Below are positions 1 through 7,877 of a DNA stretch of 45,807 nt, in pieces. Within the stretch, counting starts at the first letter, position 1. Each line of letters begins with the position of its first letter. Under the pieces are notes generated by a model. It did not search any database, was not told the origin of the DNA, and was given only the letters and a program-made list of their open reading frames with translations. A program made the translations under genes and the position numbers. Origin of the DNA: Pseudomonas graminis (GTDB lineage Bacteria > Pseudomonadota > Gammaproteobacteria > Pseudomonadales > Pseudomonadaceae); the NCBI RefSeq assembly GCF_004364335.1, contig NZ_SOCR01000012.1:1-45807 (forward strand). The letters run 5' to 3'.

Positions 1-74
1 CGTTGTTTTTTTTGTTGAGGTGTTTGTGTGGGTGGCGAGCGGCTGCTTCTGTTCGGGTTTAGCCGCGTGCTGGG

Positions 75-99
75 CGGCTGCTTTGGGTCGATAGCGGCC
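75..99. repeat. Small hairpin repeat, copy A
   Basis: A 25-base element: CGGCTGCTTT, then GGGTCG, then ATAGCGGCC. GGCTGCT can pair with AGCGGCC (seven pairs, one G-U), leaving the GGGTCG core in the loop. Related copies lie at 2491-2507, 2697-2721 and 7715-7738. It is not one of the REP classes found later in the window. Confidence 0.55.
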
Positions 100-158
100 C
101 CCCAAGGACCTTGGGTTTTGTCAGATTCCGGTACTAGATGCTGTCAACGCAACGCCTC

Positions 159-410
159 TTAATTCGTATCGGGAAGGCTGGCCAGCTGATCGAGCAGTTG
201 GGCACCTGCAGCGTCGAATCGCAGACGCGCTTTATCCCAGAAGCCGCATGACAGCTCGTACTCGTACTCGTACAGCGGCACGATCGGCAGTCGATGGATC
301 TGCCAAAGGTGCCAGAGCAATCCCTGGCCCACCCCCTGACGCTGATGCACGACCTTGATCTTGTTGATGTACATTCGGATACAACGATGACGGTTCGACG
401 ATATTGCTTG
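159..410 (-). pseudogene. Remnant of a GNAT-type acetyltransferase-like gene (C-terminal part)
   Basis: The minus-strand frame has no ATG until 374 and is closed upstream by a TAG at 411-413. It reads like the end of a GNAT domain: a hydrophobic strand with INKIKVV, then HQRQGVGQGLL, which resembles the acetyl-CoA binding turn R/Q-x-x-G-x-G/A, then about 45 residues of alpha/beta-like sequence up to the stop at 159. A complete GNAT domain needs about 140 residues; only about 70-85 are present, so the front half is missing. The 5' side is taken up by the promoter region of the next gene. A short unrelated protein cannot be excluded, and the family call rests on one motif. Confidence 0.35.
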
Positions 411-451
411 CTACCTGGCCGCACTGATACCGCTGTAATTGATCCTTGTCC

Positions 452-478
452 TAAATTTATGTTTTTCATTGCCGATGG
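452..478 (+). promoter_or_regulatory. Putative FliA (sigma-28) promoter of the chemoreceptor gene
   Basis: TAAATTTA at 452-459 and GCCGATGG at 471-478 are separated by exactly 11 bases. The enterobacterial FliA consensus is TAAAGTTT-N11-GCCGATAA, so each box matches 6 of 8 at the correct spacing. The gene behind it is a chemoreceptor, a classic FliA target. The call is a motif match read by eye. Confidence 0.6.
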
Positions 479-489
479 CTTCCGTACAG

Positions 490-510
490 AACGCAGAAAG
501 TTTCTGCGTT
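490..510. promoter_or_regulatory. Perfect 10-base inverted repeat in the chemoreceptor leader
   Basis: AACGCAGAAA, one central G, then TTTCTGCGTT form a perfect palindrome. It lies between the putative FliA promoter and the ribosome binding site GGAG (519-522). It could be an operator, or an RNA structure too tight to fold fully given the one-base centre. The site suggests that the receptor has a second layer of control. Confidence 0.45.
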
Positions 511-529
511 TGCCCTTCGGAGTTGCACC

Positions 530-2155
530 GTGAACCTACGTTCTTTAAATATTGCGCCCCGTGCCGCCTTGTGTTTCGGTTTAATCACGCTGCTAGTCAT
601 TGCCCTCGGCGGCTTCGCATACGTGCAGCTAGGGAAGCTGCGTGGCACCGAGCAGGACATCGAAAAGAACTGGCTGATCAGCGTGCAGACCGCCGACGAC
701 ATCCAGATCGCGCTGCTCGGCGCACGCCTGGAGAGCATCCGTCTTCTGGCGACTTCGAATCCCCAAGAGCAAGCGACCGCCGTGCAGCACCTGGAAGACG
801 CTAAGCGCATGCTCAACGAGCGTACCGACTTCTACCGCAATAACCTCATTTCCGACCCAGAAGAAGGGGCCAAATTCGAGGCCGCAGCGGCGCTGATGAA
901 GACCTATCTTGATGGACTGCAACGCGTCGTCGATCTTGACGCTACCCAGCATGAGCAGGCCGTGACATTCGCCAACACTGAACAACGCGACCGTGCCGCA
1001 GCGTACCAGGTCAAACTCAATGAGTTGCGCCAGCACAATACCGACGGCGCTGCAGCAGCAGGCGTGACCGCCACTGAGGTGTATGCCCACAGCATCACCA
1101 TCGTCGATGGTGTGGTACTCGCCGCGCTGGTGCTGACGCTGGTGCTCGCCACCCTGCTGACTCGCAGCATTGTCCAGCCTATGAGCGCCTCGCTGAAAAT
1201 GGCCGAGGAAATCGCCGACGGCGACCTGCGTCTTATCCTGGAGGTTAAGGGTAATGACGAATCTGCGCGGCTGATGCGCGCGCTAAACACCATGCAAGGC
1301 AACCTGCGAAGCACCATAGAGCAGATCTCCGATGCTTCCGCACAGCTCAGTTCCGCCGCAGTAGAGATGACTTCCATCACCGAGAGCGCCAGCCTCACCC
1401 TGCAGCAGCAAAACAGTGAGATCGAGCAGGCCGTCACGGCGGTAAACCAGATGAGCGCCGCCGTCGATGAGGTCGCGCTTAACGCTAACTCCACCTCCGA
1501 AGCGGCCAAGGACTCCACACGCGCTGCCGCCACCGGTAACCAGAAAGTCGGCGAAACCCTACATGCCATGCGCAGCCTAACGGACCGCGTGGAAATGACC
1601 TCTGAACAGGTGCAGGGCCTCGCTGGTCAGGCGCAGGACATCAGCAAGGTGCTGAGCGTGATCCGTGCCATTGCAGAACAGACCAACCTGCTGGCCTTGA
1701 ACGCCGCGATCGAAGCGGCCCGCGCTGGTGAGCAAGGCCGAGGCTTCGCCGTGGTGGCCGATGAGGTTCGGGCACTGGCTCATCGCACACAAACCTCAAC
1801 TCTGGAAATCGAACAGATGATTTCAAGTATCCAAGCAGGCACGTCACTGGTTGTGGATTCGATGAGCAGCAGCACCATCGAGGCACACAACACGCAGCGC
1901 ACTGCCGACGAAGCCGGGATGTCACTGAAAGTCATCGCCGACTCGGTGCAACTGATCAATGACCGCAATCAGCAGATCGCCACTGCCGCGGAAGAGCAGG
2001 CTCATGTAGCTCGCGAAGTAGACCGCGCCCTAGTGAGCATTCGCAACCTGGCGCTGCAGAGCAGCGAAGGCACGCAGCAAACCCTGGCCGCCAGCAATGA
2101 GCTCTCGCAGTTGGCGGTGAACTTGAATCAGATGGTAGCGCGCTTCAAGACCTGA
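530..2155 (+). CDS. Methyl-accepting chemotaxis protein with periplasmic 4HB-type sensor
   Basis: An inner-membrane chemoreceptor that passes ligand signals to CheW/CheA. The 541 residues show the classic order: a short cytoplasmic start, TM1 around residues 12-33, a helical periplasmic sensor of about 155 residues (four-helix-bundle class), TM2 around 190-213, HAMP to about 265, then the cytoplasmic signalling helices. The hairpin tip EQTNLLALNAAIEAARAGE is near residues 383-401 and is followed by FAVVADEVRALAHR. The start is GTG at 530, with GGAG seven bases upstream; the N-terminus MNLRSLNIAPRAALCFG is typical of Pseudomonas receptors. No CheB/CheR-tethering pentapeptide is seen at the C-terminus (ending MVARFKT). 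The ligand cannot be predicted. A FliA-type promoter lies upstream, and no chemotaxis genes are adjacent, so it is an orphan receptor. Confidence 0.95.
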   Translation: MNLRSLNIAPRAALCFGLITLLVIALGGFAYVQLGKLRGTEQDIEKNWLISVQTADDIQIALLGARLESIRLLATSNPQEQATAVQHLEDAKRMLNERTDFYRNNLISDPEEGAKFEAAAALMKTYLDGLQRVVDLDATQHEQAVTFANTEQRDRAAAYQVKLNELRQHNTDGAAAAGVTATEVYAHSITIVDGVVLAALVLTLVLATLLTRSIVQPMSASLKMAEEIADGDLRLILEVKGNDESARLMRALNTMQGNLRSTIEQISDASAQLSSAAVEMTSITESASLTLQQQNSEIEQAVTAVNQMSAAVDEVALNANSTSEAAKDSTRAAATGNQKVGETLHAMRSLTDRVEMTSEQVQGLAGQAQDISKVLSVIRAIAEQTNLLALNAAIEAARAGEQGRGFAVVADEVRALAHRTQTSTLEIEQMISSIQAGTSLVVDSMSSSTIEAHNTQRTADEAGMSLKVIADSVQLINDRNQQIATAAEEQAHVAREVDRALVSIRNLALQSSEGTQQTLAASNELSQLAVNLNQMVARFKT

Positions 2156-2490
2156 AATTAGCGTTTAATCTAGTATGGAAAATTGACCTATCAATGATCA
2201 GAACTTCATTCCTAGAGGCGCTGACAATGTGGTCGCTTTTCGAGTTAGCTCCGATCTTTCGCCAAGGCCAGAGGCTCCAAAGAAACCGAAGTTGACGATC
2301 GTCCGGCAGTCGCCGAGCATGAAAGAACGTGCGTGCTGGCCTTACCGACAGGGAAGTATCGAATCGGGAAATTGCCACGCCTCAATCGGCCTCAAGCATC
2401 GTGACTAAATGACCAAGCGCAGCGAAACCATGTTCTGTCTCGTCACAGACGGCTGCGGGTTGGAAGCAGACGGTCGTGGCTGACCCCTTT

Positions 2491-2507
2491 TCGACCCAAA
2501 GCAGCCG
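2491..2507. repeat. Small hairpin repeat, partial copy B
   Basis: TCGACCCAAAGCAGCCG is the exact reverse complement of the first 17 bases of the element at 75-99. The second arm of the hairpin is not conserved here, so this is a half copy. Confidence 0.5.
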
Positions 2508-2696
2508 CTTCGACTGAGGGCCTTTGCCACCTGCTACCGCTACCTGCGTGGAACGGGGTTTACGTTAAAGCGTGCTTTTATCCGGCGGCTAACTTCGCTG
2601 GACCGCTATTAAACGGCATGGGAGGTTGCAGCAGGCTGCGGGTTCTTATAAGCCGGCAACCCGGGCGCCTTTGACCATCGTCTAGTCCCAACGAAC

Positions 2697-2721
2697 CGGC
2701 TGCTTTCGACCCATAGCGGCC
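2697..2721. repeat. Small hairpin repeat, copy C with inverted loop core
   Basis: This copy has the same CGGCTGCTTT and ATAGCGGCC flanks as the element at 75-99, but the six bases between them are CGACCC instead of GGGTCG, the exact reverse complement. The stem arms are unchanged. Confidence 0.55.
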
Positions 2722-3040
2722 TCTCGATCCCACCGCGTCGCAGACTCCGATGACCAATTCGTCGACCCTCGTCGCGGCGTTGTCCAGCAGTGTCGTTTGC
2801 TGAGGAATCAGATTCGCTGGTCTCCCACGGCACAACCCATACGCGACGTCGAATGCGTTCCTCGCGCAGGGTAACTGGAATCGGCCTCACGCCAGCTTCC
2901 ACGACCTCTTAGCTATCTCGCGGATACGACTGAACAACGTGCTGGGCTCATACCGCTAGACGGTCGTGCGCGATCTCTCGCCCTGACCGCGTGCGGCTGC
3001 CGGCCCTGACTCGGGCGCTGACTGAGATTGCATCCGGTGC

Positions 3041-4027
3041 CTATCTGCCCCTGCCGTCGGCGGGGCTTCCATCGCGGCCGCAGGGCGGACCATGCGCGGT
3101 ATCGCCGTTCAACACCTCCAGGTAGCCCTCCTCGATATTCAGCCGCTCGACTAGAAAGTCGACGAAGGCACGTACTTTCGGTGACTGCACCTGACCGCGC
3201 GGGAACAGTGCATGCAGGTCGAGGTCCGTGCCACGCCAGCCGGTGAGCACGCGCTGCACCAGACCCTGCTCGACGAACGCCCGCACAAAGACGTCACTGG
3301 TCAGCATTAGGCCTTCTCCATCCATCATCACAGTGCGAAGGGCGCTCGGATCGCTGGCGATCACGACGGGGTCGACCGGGAACTCGCGCAGCTTGCCGTT
3401 TCCGTCATCGAGGGTCCAGGCGAAGCCGTGGGCGCTTCGGTGATTGGTCTGCACGGTTGCCCGGTGGTAAATCAAATCGTCGGGATGCAGCGGCTCGCCG
3501 AAACGCTCGATGTAACCGGGGGTGGCGCAGATCGCGGTACGGAACACGGCGAGCTTGCGCGCCGCCAAGTTGGAATCCGCCAGCGTGCCAACGCGCATCG
3601 CCACGTCGATTTCGCCGGCGATGATGTCGACCTGGTCGTTGCTCAGCAGCAGTTCCACGCGAACGTCCGGATGGCGTGCGTGGAATTCGCTGAGTAAGGG
3701 CGCGACCCAAGTGTTGCCCACCGGATGAGATGCAGTGACGCGCAGCCAGCCTCGCGGCCCGCTCTGCAACTCACTGACGGCGCTCTCCGCCTCGTCCAGG
3801 TCGCGCGCAATGCGCTGGCAATGCGCGAAATAGATGTTGCCCGCCTCGGTCAAGCCGAGCTTGCGGGTTGTGCGATGCAATAGCTGCGCACCCAGTCGCT
3901 CTTCCAGCTCCCGCACCTTACGACTCACGGTCGCCTTGGGCATGTGCAGCGTGTTCGCGGCAGCCGTGAAGCTGCCCAACTCCACAACCTTGACGAACAC
4001 CAAAGTGTCATTGAGATCTCGATTCAT
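3041..4027 (-). CDS. LysR-family transcriptional regulator
   Basis: A DNA-binding regulator of 328 residues. The N-terminal winged helix-turn-helix covers residues 5-64 (GSFTAAANTLHMPKATVSRK is the recognition region, followed by LGAQLLHRTTR). A LysR substrate-binding domain from about 90 to 295 follows. The subgroup resembles the regulators commonly found divergent from oxidoreductase genes. It is transcribed away from the dehydrogenase at 4168; the 140-base gap holds an interrupted palindrome (4046-4059) fitting LysR operators. By family habit it would repress itself and activate the neighbouring genes in response to a small effector. The C-terminal tail beyond the ligand domain (about 25 residues, polar) is longer than usual and may be divergent. 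The inducer is unknown. Confidence 0.9.
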   Translation of the reverse strand: MNRDLNDTLVFVKVVELGSFTAAANTLHMPKATVSRKVRELEERLGAQLLHRTTRKLGLTEAGNIYFAHCQRIARDLDEAESAVSELQSGPRGWLRVTASHPVGNTWVAPLLSEFHARHPDVRVELLLSNDQVDIIAGEIDVAMRVGTLADSNLAARKLAVFRTAICATPGYIERFGEPLHPDDLIYHRATVQTNHRSAHGFAWTLDDGNGKLREFPVDPVVIASDPSALRTVMMDGEGLMLTSDVFVRAFVEQGLVQRVLTGWRGTDLDLHALFPRGQVQSPKVRAFVDFLVERLNIEEGYLEVLNGDTAHGPPCGRDGSPADGRGR

Positions 4028-4045
4028 GGAGCATCCTAGCGATTA

Positions 4046-4059
4046 TTCCATTGATGGAA
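4046..4059. promoter_or_regulatory. Putative LysR operator between divergent genes
   Basis: TTCCAT-TG-ATGGAA is a perfect interrupted palindrome that includes a T-N12-A arrangement. It lies 19 bases upstream of the LysR gene start and 109 bases before the first dehydrogenase. An A/T-rich stretch surrounds it (ATTATTCC to GGAACAATTATTC). It is the best candidate binding site in this divergent spacer. Confidence 0.45.
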
Positions 4060-4167
4060 CAATTATTCACAAAAAGGCCGACTAATACACTGGCAGCGGC
4101 TGCACTACATTGGTCTCAACAGCAAACGGAGGTCACTGCCTCCACCGCTTGAGCCAAGGATACGAAC

Positions 4168-4902
4168 ATGAACAGACTAACTGGCAAGACCGCGGTAATC
4201 ACCGGTGGCGCGACCGGCATCGGTCTCGCGGCGGCAAAGCGCTTCATCCAGGAAGGCGCCTTCGTCTTCATCTACGGCCGTCGGCAGGAAGCGCTCGACG
4301 CTGCCGTGGCCGAGCTTGGTCCAAAGGCCCGCGCCATAACGGGCTCGGTCTCCGATGAGGCCGACCTAGACCGACTCTATGTGGCAGTGAAGGCCGAGCG
4401 CGGAACCCTCGACATCCTCTTCGCCAATGCCGGCACCGGCAGCCCACTCAAGCTGGGCGAGATCACCGCCGCCCATATCGACGAAACCTTCGAAACCAAC
4501 GTGAAGGGCACCATCTTCACGGTCCAGAAGGCGCTGCCGCTGATGGGCGAGGGCGGTTCGATCATCCTGACCGGATCGAGCGCCGGCACCACGGGTGCTC
4601 CCGGATTCACCGCCTACAGCGCGAGCAAGGCGGCCGTGCGCAACTTTGCTAGGACCTGGGCAGAGGATCTGAAGGGCACCGGCATCCGGGTCAACGTGCT
4701 GTCGCCTGGCGCTACGGCAACCGAACTCGCGAAGGCGGCGCTCGGCGAGGAAGGCCAGAAGTCCTATGGCGCGATGACGCCCCTGCTGCGCATGGCCGAG
4801 CCCTCGGAAATCGCGGCGGCAGCGGTGTTTCTCGCCTCGTCGGACAGCAGCTTCATGACCGCGAGCGAACTCGCTGTCGACGGCGGCCTGGCGCAACTCT
4901 GA
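4168..4902 (+). CDS. Short-chain dehydrogenase/reductase (first paralogue)
   Basis: A cytoplasmic NAD(P)-dependent oxidoreductase of the classical SDR family, 244 residues. The cofactor turn TGGATGIG is at residues 12-19, the NAG motif at 87-89, and the catalytic set is N110, S136, Y149 and K153 (YSASK). GRR after the second strand suggests NADP preference. The C-terminal ASELAVDGGLAQL is typical. Its substrate cannot be told from sequence. It is the first gene after the divergent LysR regulator and is followed at 82 bases by a close paralogue, with matching stretches such as NVKG-I/F-FTVQKALPL. The pair suggests a tandem duplication. The following oxidoreductase, SnoaL-like and methyltransferase genes suggest a small detoxification or tailoring operon. 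Confidence 0.9.
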   Translation: MNRLTGKTAVITGGATGIGLAAAKRFIQEGAFVFIYGRRQEALDAAVAELGPKARAITGSVSDEADLDRLYVAVKAERGTLDILFANAGTGSPLKLGEITAAHIDETFETNVKGTIFTVQKALPLMGEGGSIILTGSSAGTTGAPGFTAYSASKAAVRNFARTWAEDLKGTGIRVNVLSPGATATELAKAALGEEGQKSYGAMTPLLRMAEPSEIAAAAVFLASSDSSFMTASELAVDGGLAQL

Positions 4903-4984
4903 CCCACGACGCGTCGCCGCTCCGTTCGATGGTTCGGAGCACCGCAGGGTCTGCTCAATAACGAACATTAGAAAGGCAAAATAT

Positions 4985-5752
4985 ATGAACAACCATAGTG
5001 CACAAAAATTGGCGGGAAAAATTGCGGTCGTGACCGGTGGAAGCAGCGGGATTGGCCTGGCCACGGCCAAGCGCTTCCTTGAAGAAGGTGCGCACGTCGT
5101 TATCACTGGGCGAAGGGAGGCCGAACTGAAGGAGGCGGCAGCCACCTTGAAGGGAAACGTTACGACGGTCGTGGGCGACGTGTCCCGCCTGGAAGATCTG
5201 GACCGGCTCTTTGCTGTCGTGAAAGAGAAGCATGGTCACATTGATGTGCTCTTTGCCAATGCGGGCGCGGGTACGGTCGCGCCGCTGGAGGCCGCTACCG
5301 AGGCTCATTTCGACCAGACCTTCGACGTGAACGTCAAGGGCACCTTCTTCACGGTGCAGAAGGCCCTTCCGCTGCTCAGAGACGGCGGCTCGATCATCGT
5401 GACCTCTTCGGTCACCAATGTCCTGGGAACGGCTGGATTCAGCGCTTACGGTGCAAGCAAAGCGGCTGTGCGCAACTTCGTGCGTGCCTGGACGATGGAG
5501 CTGAAAGATCGCCAGATCCGCGTGAATTGCATCAGTCCCGGGCCCACCGAGACGGGCGCTTTGCAAAAGACGGCGGGCCTTACCGCCGACCAGGCCAAGG
5601 AAGCGGCCGCCCAGTACGCCTTGCAGATTCCCATGGGTCGCTGGGGCAAGCCGGAGGAAATCGCGGCTGCCGTCGTATTCCTCGCTTCCGAGGAAAGTTC
5701 GTTCATCACGGGTATCGATCTTCCCGTCGATGGCGGCCTGGCGCAGGTCTGA
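4985..5752 (+). CDS. Short-chain dehydrogenase/reductase (second paralogue)
   Basis: A classical SDR of 255 residues: TGGSSGIG at 17-24, NAG at 92-94, N116, S141/S142, Y155 and K159 (YGASK), then PGPTETGAL after the active-site strand. GRR after strand two again suggests NADP use. The N-terminus MNNHSAQKLAGK is ten residues longer than in the first paralogue. The leader has an A/T-rich stretch (GAAAGGCAAAATAT) in which AAAGG serves as the ribosome binding site. Its similarity to the preceding gene is clear through the whole chain but far from identical, so the duplication is old or both were acquired together. The substrate is unknown. Confidence 0.9.
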   Translation: MNNHSAQKLAGKIAVVTGGSSGIGLATAKRFLEEGAHVVITGRREAELKEAAATLKGNVTTVVGDVSRLEDLDRLFAVVKEKHGHIDVLFANAGAGTVAPLEAATEAHFDQTFDVNVKGTFFTVQKALPLLRDGGSIIVTSSVTNVLGTAGFSAYGASKAAVRNFVRAWTMELKDRQIRVNCISPGPTETGALQKTAGLTADQAKEAAAQYALQIPMGRWGKPEEIAAAVVFLASEESSFITGIDLPVDGGLAQV

Positions 5753-5845
5753 CCCCACCTCGGCCCCTTGGCTGGCCACCCTAGCGGCAAGCCGTGGGCC
5801 CGCGCTTATCCAAGCAGGATCCAACCCAACTCAAAGAAAACTCCT

Positions 5846-6445
5846 ATGACCTATTCAATTATCGGCTTCGGCCCTATCGGCCAGGCACTGGCCAAGGCGT
5901 TTGCCCGCAAGGGCATCGACGTATCCGTGGCCACCACGCGCGACCCGGAAAGCTTTGCCTCCGTCGCCGCTGCGATCGGTCCCACCATCCTTCCCAAAAC
6001 ACTGGCGGAAGCGGTCAAGGCGGACATCATCTTTTTGGCCGTCCGTTTCGACTCGCACCAGGATGTCGCCAACGCGCTGTCGACCTGGAAAGGCAAGACC
6101 ATCGTCGATGTAACCAACACCCAAGTGCCCACAGAGGAACTGGGAGGACAGCCTTCTTCCATGGTCGTTGCGCGGTCCTTCACGGGTGTCAGGCTGGTCA
6201 AAGGCTTCAACCATCTGGGTGCATCCGTCCTCGCCCAGGATCCGGCCGTGCATGGCGGCAGGCGGGTCGTGTTCCTGGCCAGCGACGATGACGAGGCCGC
6301 GGCCGAGATCGGCGCGCTTGCAGAAAATCTCGGTTTCTCGCCGGTCCAACTTGGCAGGCTTTCCGAGGGCGGGCTGCTGGTCCACGCACGCGGAAATAGC
6401 TGGGGTCGACTGATCTTCAAGGACCTCGTCACTTTCGCCGGTTGA
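5846..6445 (+). CDS. NADP-binding oxidoreductase of the F420-reductase-like family (COG2085)
   Basis: 199 residues starting with a clean dinucleotide-binding fold: YSIIGFGPIGQALAKAF at 3-19 (G-x-G-x-x-G), then ATTRDP, which may contact the NADP phosphate. Further on are LAVRFDS, the strand TIVDVTNTQV and the SFTGVRLVKGFNHLG segment usual for this family. F420 itself is not made by most Pseudomonas, so the bacterial members are best read as generic NADP oxidoreductases. I chose ATG 5846 because it places the Rossmann strand at the N-terminus; the open frame reaches back to 5768, but those residues look like untranslated leader. The ribosome binding site (AAAGAAAA) is weak. It is probably co-transcribed with the dehydrogenases. 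Confidence 0.82.
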   Translation: MTYSIIGFGPIGQALAKAFARKGIDVSVATTRDPESFASVAAAIGPTILPKTLAEAVKADIIFLAVRFDSHQDVANALSTWKGKTIVDVTNTQVPTEELGGQPSSMVVARSFTGVRLVKGFNHLGASVLAQDPAVHGGRRVVFLASDDDEAAAEIGALAENLGFSPVQLGRLSEGGLLVHARGNSWGRLIFKDLVTFAG

Positions 6446-6527
6446 GCAGGACGTACCCAACGATAACAACACAACGAACGCGCTCGGGTTGAGCGCAAGT
6501 CGACTCGATCGACGCGGAGAAATCCCC

Positions 6528-6941
6528 ATGAATACCGAGAAAAACGTCCAGACCGTGAAGGACTTCTTTGCGGCCATTGGCCGCGGCGACAAGGACGGTC
6601 TGCTGGCGCTGGTCGCCGAAGACATCGAGTGGATCATCCCGGGCGAAGACTGGCCTCTGGCCGGTACGCGCCACGGCCATGCGGGGCTTGCGGATTTGCT
6701 CGAGACCGCATCCAGGTCGATGGAGACGTCCACCGAGCCCCGGGAGTTCATCGCGCAGGGAGACCGGGTGCTGGTCGTCGGTTTCGCCAAGGGCAAGATC
6801 AAAGCCACCAATAAGACGTTCGAAGATGACTGGATCTTCGCCATCACGGTCCGCGACGGCAGACTGACGAAGATCCGCGAGTACATTGACACGCAGGCAC
6901 TGGCACGAGCCTCGCAGATCGACGCATCCGGGCTCACGTAG
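6528..6941 (+). CDS. SnoaL-like / NTF2-fold protein
   Basis: 137 residues of the NTF2-like superfamily that includes SnoaL cyclases and ketosteroid isomerase: an N-terminal helix (NVQTVKDFFAAIGRGDKDGLLALV), the signature strand EDIEWIIPGEDWPLAGTRHG, a second helix and the C-terminal strands TFEDDWIFAITVRDGRLTKI ending REYIDTQAL. Many such proteins isomerise, hydrate or simply bind small ring compounds. ATG 6528 is supported by GGAGA at 6516-6520, seven bases upstream; an upstream in-frame start at 6489 lacks such a site. The gene sits between an oxidoreductase and a methyltransferase in one orientation, consistent with a shared pathway. No specific reaction can be given. Confidence 0.82.
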   Translation: MNTEKNVQTVKDFFAAIGRGDKDGLLALVAEDIEWIIPGEDWPLAGTRHGHAGLADLLETASRSMETSTEPREFIAQGDRVLVVGFAKGKIKATNKTFEDDWIFAITVRDGRLTKIREYIDTQALARASQIDASGLT

Positions 6942-6997
6942 CAAAAACCGTTTGGGGCCCCTCGCCATTCGAATACCAAACTTTGTAGGAGGTCCCC

Positions 6998-7630
6998 ATG
7001 TACGACACATCCAAGCTATCCGAGTTGATCCGCTTCGCACGCGTTGATCCAGGCGCCACCGTCATCGACGTTTACCCGGGCGACGGCGACTGGACGCGTC
7101 TATTCTCTGACGCCGTGGGACCCAACGGACGGGTCTATAGCTTCCTGCCTGCCGAAGTCGCCCACTTCAAGAACGATCCTGTCGGCAACATGCGTACGTT
7201 GGCGAAGGAGCCGGGCCGGGCAAACGTCGAGGCGGTTTCGGCGGACCTCGTGGCGATGCCGGAAGTCACGCAGCCCGCGGATGTCCTGTGGCTGCACCTG
7301 TTCTACCACGATCTCCACACCGCGCTGATGCAGTCCAAGGACGCGACGGCGGCCGACTTCAATCGCGCCATGTGCGATAGGGTCAAGCCGGGTGGGTACT
7401 ACGTCATCGTCGACCACGCCGCCGCTGGCACAGCGGGCACAAGTGTTGCCCAGTCGCTGCACCGGATCGACCCCGCCTCCGTTCGGAAGGAGGTGGAGGC
7501 GGCCGGCTTCCTGCTGGACGCGGAAAGCAACATGCTCGCGAACAAGGATGATCCGCGATCAGTCAAGGCGTTCGATCCCGCGATCAAGGGCGAGACCGAT
7601 CGCTTCGTCTACCGGTTTGTGAAGCCGTGA
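6998..7630 (+). CDS. Predicted SAM-dependent methyltransferase (COG4798-like)
   Basis: 210 residues with a class I methyltransferase layout: GATVIDVYPGDGDWTRLF at residues 19-36 in the position of the SAM-binding motif I, an acidic ADLVAMPE segment, ADVLWLHLFYHDLH in the motif IV region, and KPGGYYVIVDHAA as the post-core strand. This pattern (YPG-x-G, FYHD, VDH) matches a family of predicted methyltransferases that usually carry an export signal. This copy lacks a signal peptide and starts directly with MYDTSKLSE, so it is likely cytoplasmic. A strong ribosome binding site, TAGGAGG, lies just upstream. It is the last gene of the block behind the LysR regulator. The substrate is unknown. Confidence 0.8.
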   Translation: MYDTSKLSELIRFARVDPGATVIDVYPGDGDWTRLFSDAVGPNGRVYSFLPAEVAHFKNDPVGNMRTLAKEPGRANVEAVSADLVAMPEVTQPADVLWLHLFYHDLHTALMQSKDATAADFNRAMCDRVKPGGYYVIVDHAAAGTAGTSVAQSLHRIDPASVRKEVEAAGFLLDAESNMLANKDDPRSVKAFDPAIKGETDRFVYRFVKP

Positions 7631-7714
7631 CGGCTGCCAGCGACGGCCGCTTGGCGGCGGCACACTCCGGCCACGACGAACGTCTCTTGCTGGCCGATAG
7701 CGGCCGGTTGTCAT

Positions 7715-7738
7715 CGGCGGCTTCGAACCAAAGCGGCC
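7715..7738. repeat. Small hairpin repeat, diverged copy D
   Basis: CGGCGGCTTCGAACC followed by AAAGCGGCC resembles the copy at 2697-2721, with a one-base deletion and a few changes. It lies in the 247-base gap between the methyltransferase and the next gene, where no other feature is visible. Confidence 0.4.
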
Positions 7739-7877
7739 CCTAGCCTAGTTGAAGCGCTAAACCCAAAGACGAGCTCAGCATCTCAAATACCCCACAGAAT
7801 CCGCAGCGCACGCTTACCGCACCAGAACTTCCCACAAACCAAAGCGGTCACATCGCTAGTCCCGACGAGTGATGCCT

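Larger units (their letters stand above)
2156..3040. other. Gene-poor stretch with two small hairpin repeats
   Basis: No convincing gene is seen in these 885 bases. Short open frames exist on the minus strand (for example 2578-2902), but they overlap each other in different frames and show no recognisable family, ribosome binding site or composition typical of the neighbours. Two copies of the small hairpin family lie here (2491-2507 and 2697-2721). The region is probably remnant DNA between two accessory blocks. Confidence 0.5.

Noticed and set aside
134..469. A 111-codon minus-strand frame
   Set aside because: It is rich in Ser, Arg and Cys, as expected of an off-frame translation, and it overlaps the more protein-like GNAT remnant frame and the FliA promoter.
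2578..2902. Two overlapping minus-strand frames of 85 and 97 codons
   Set aside because: They are in different frames over the same bases, with no recognisable family and no start signals; treated as non-coding remnant.
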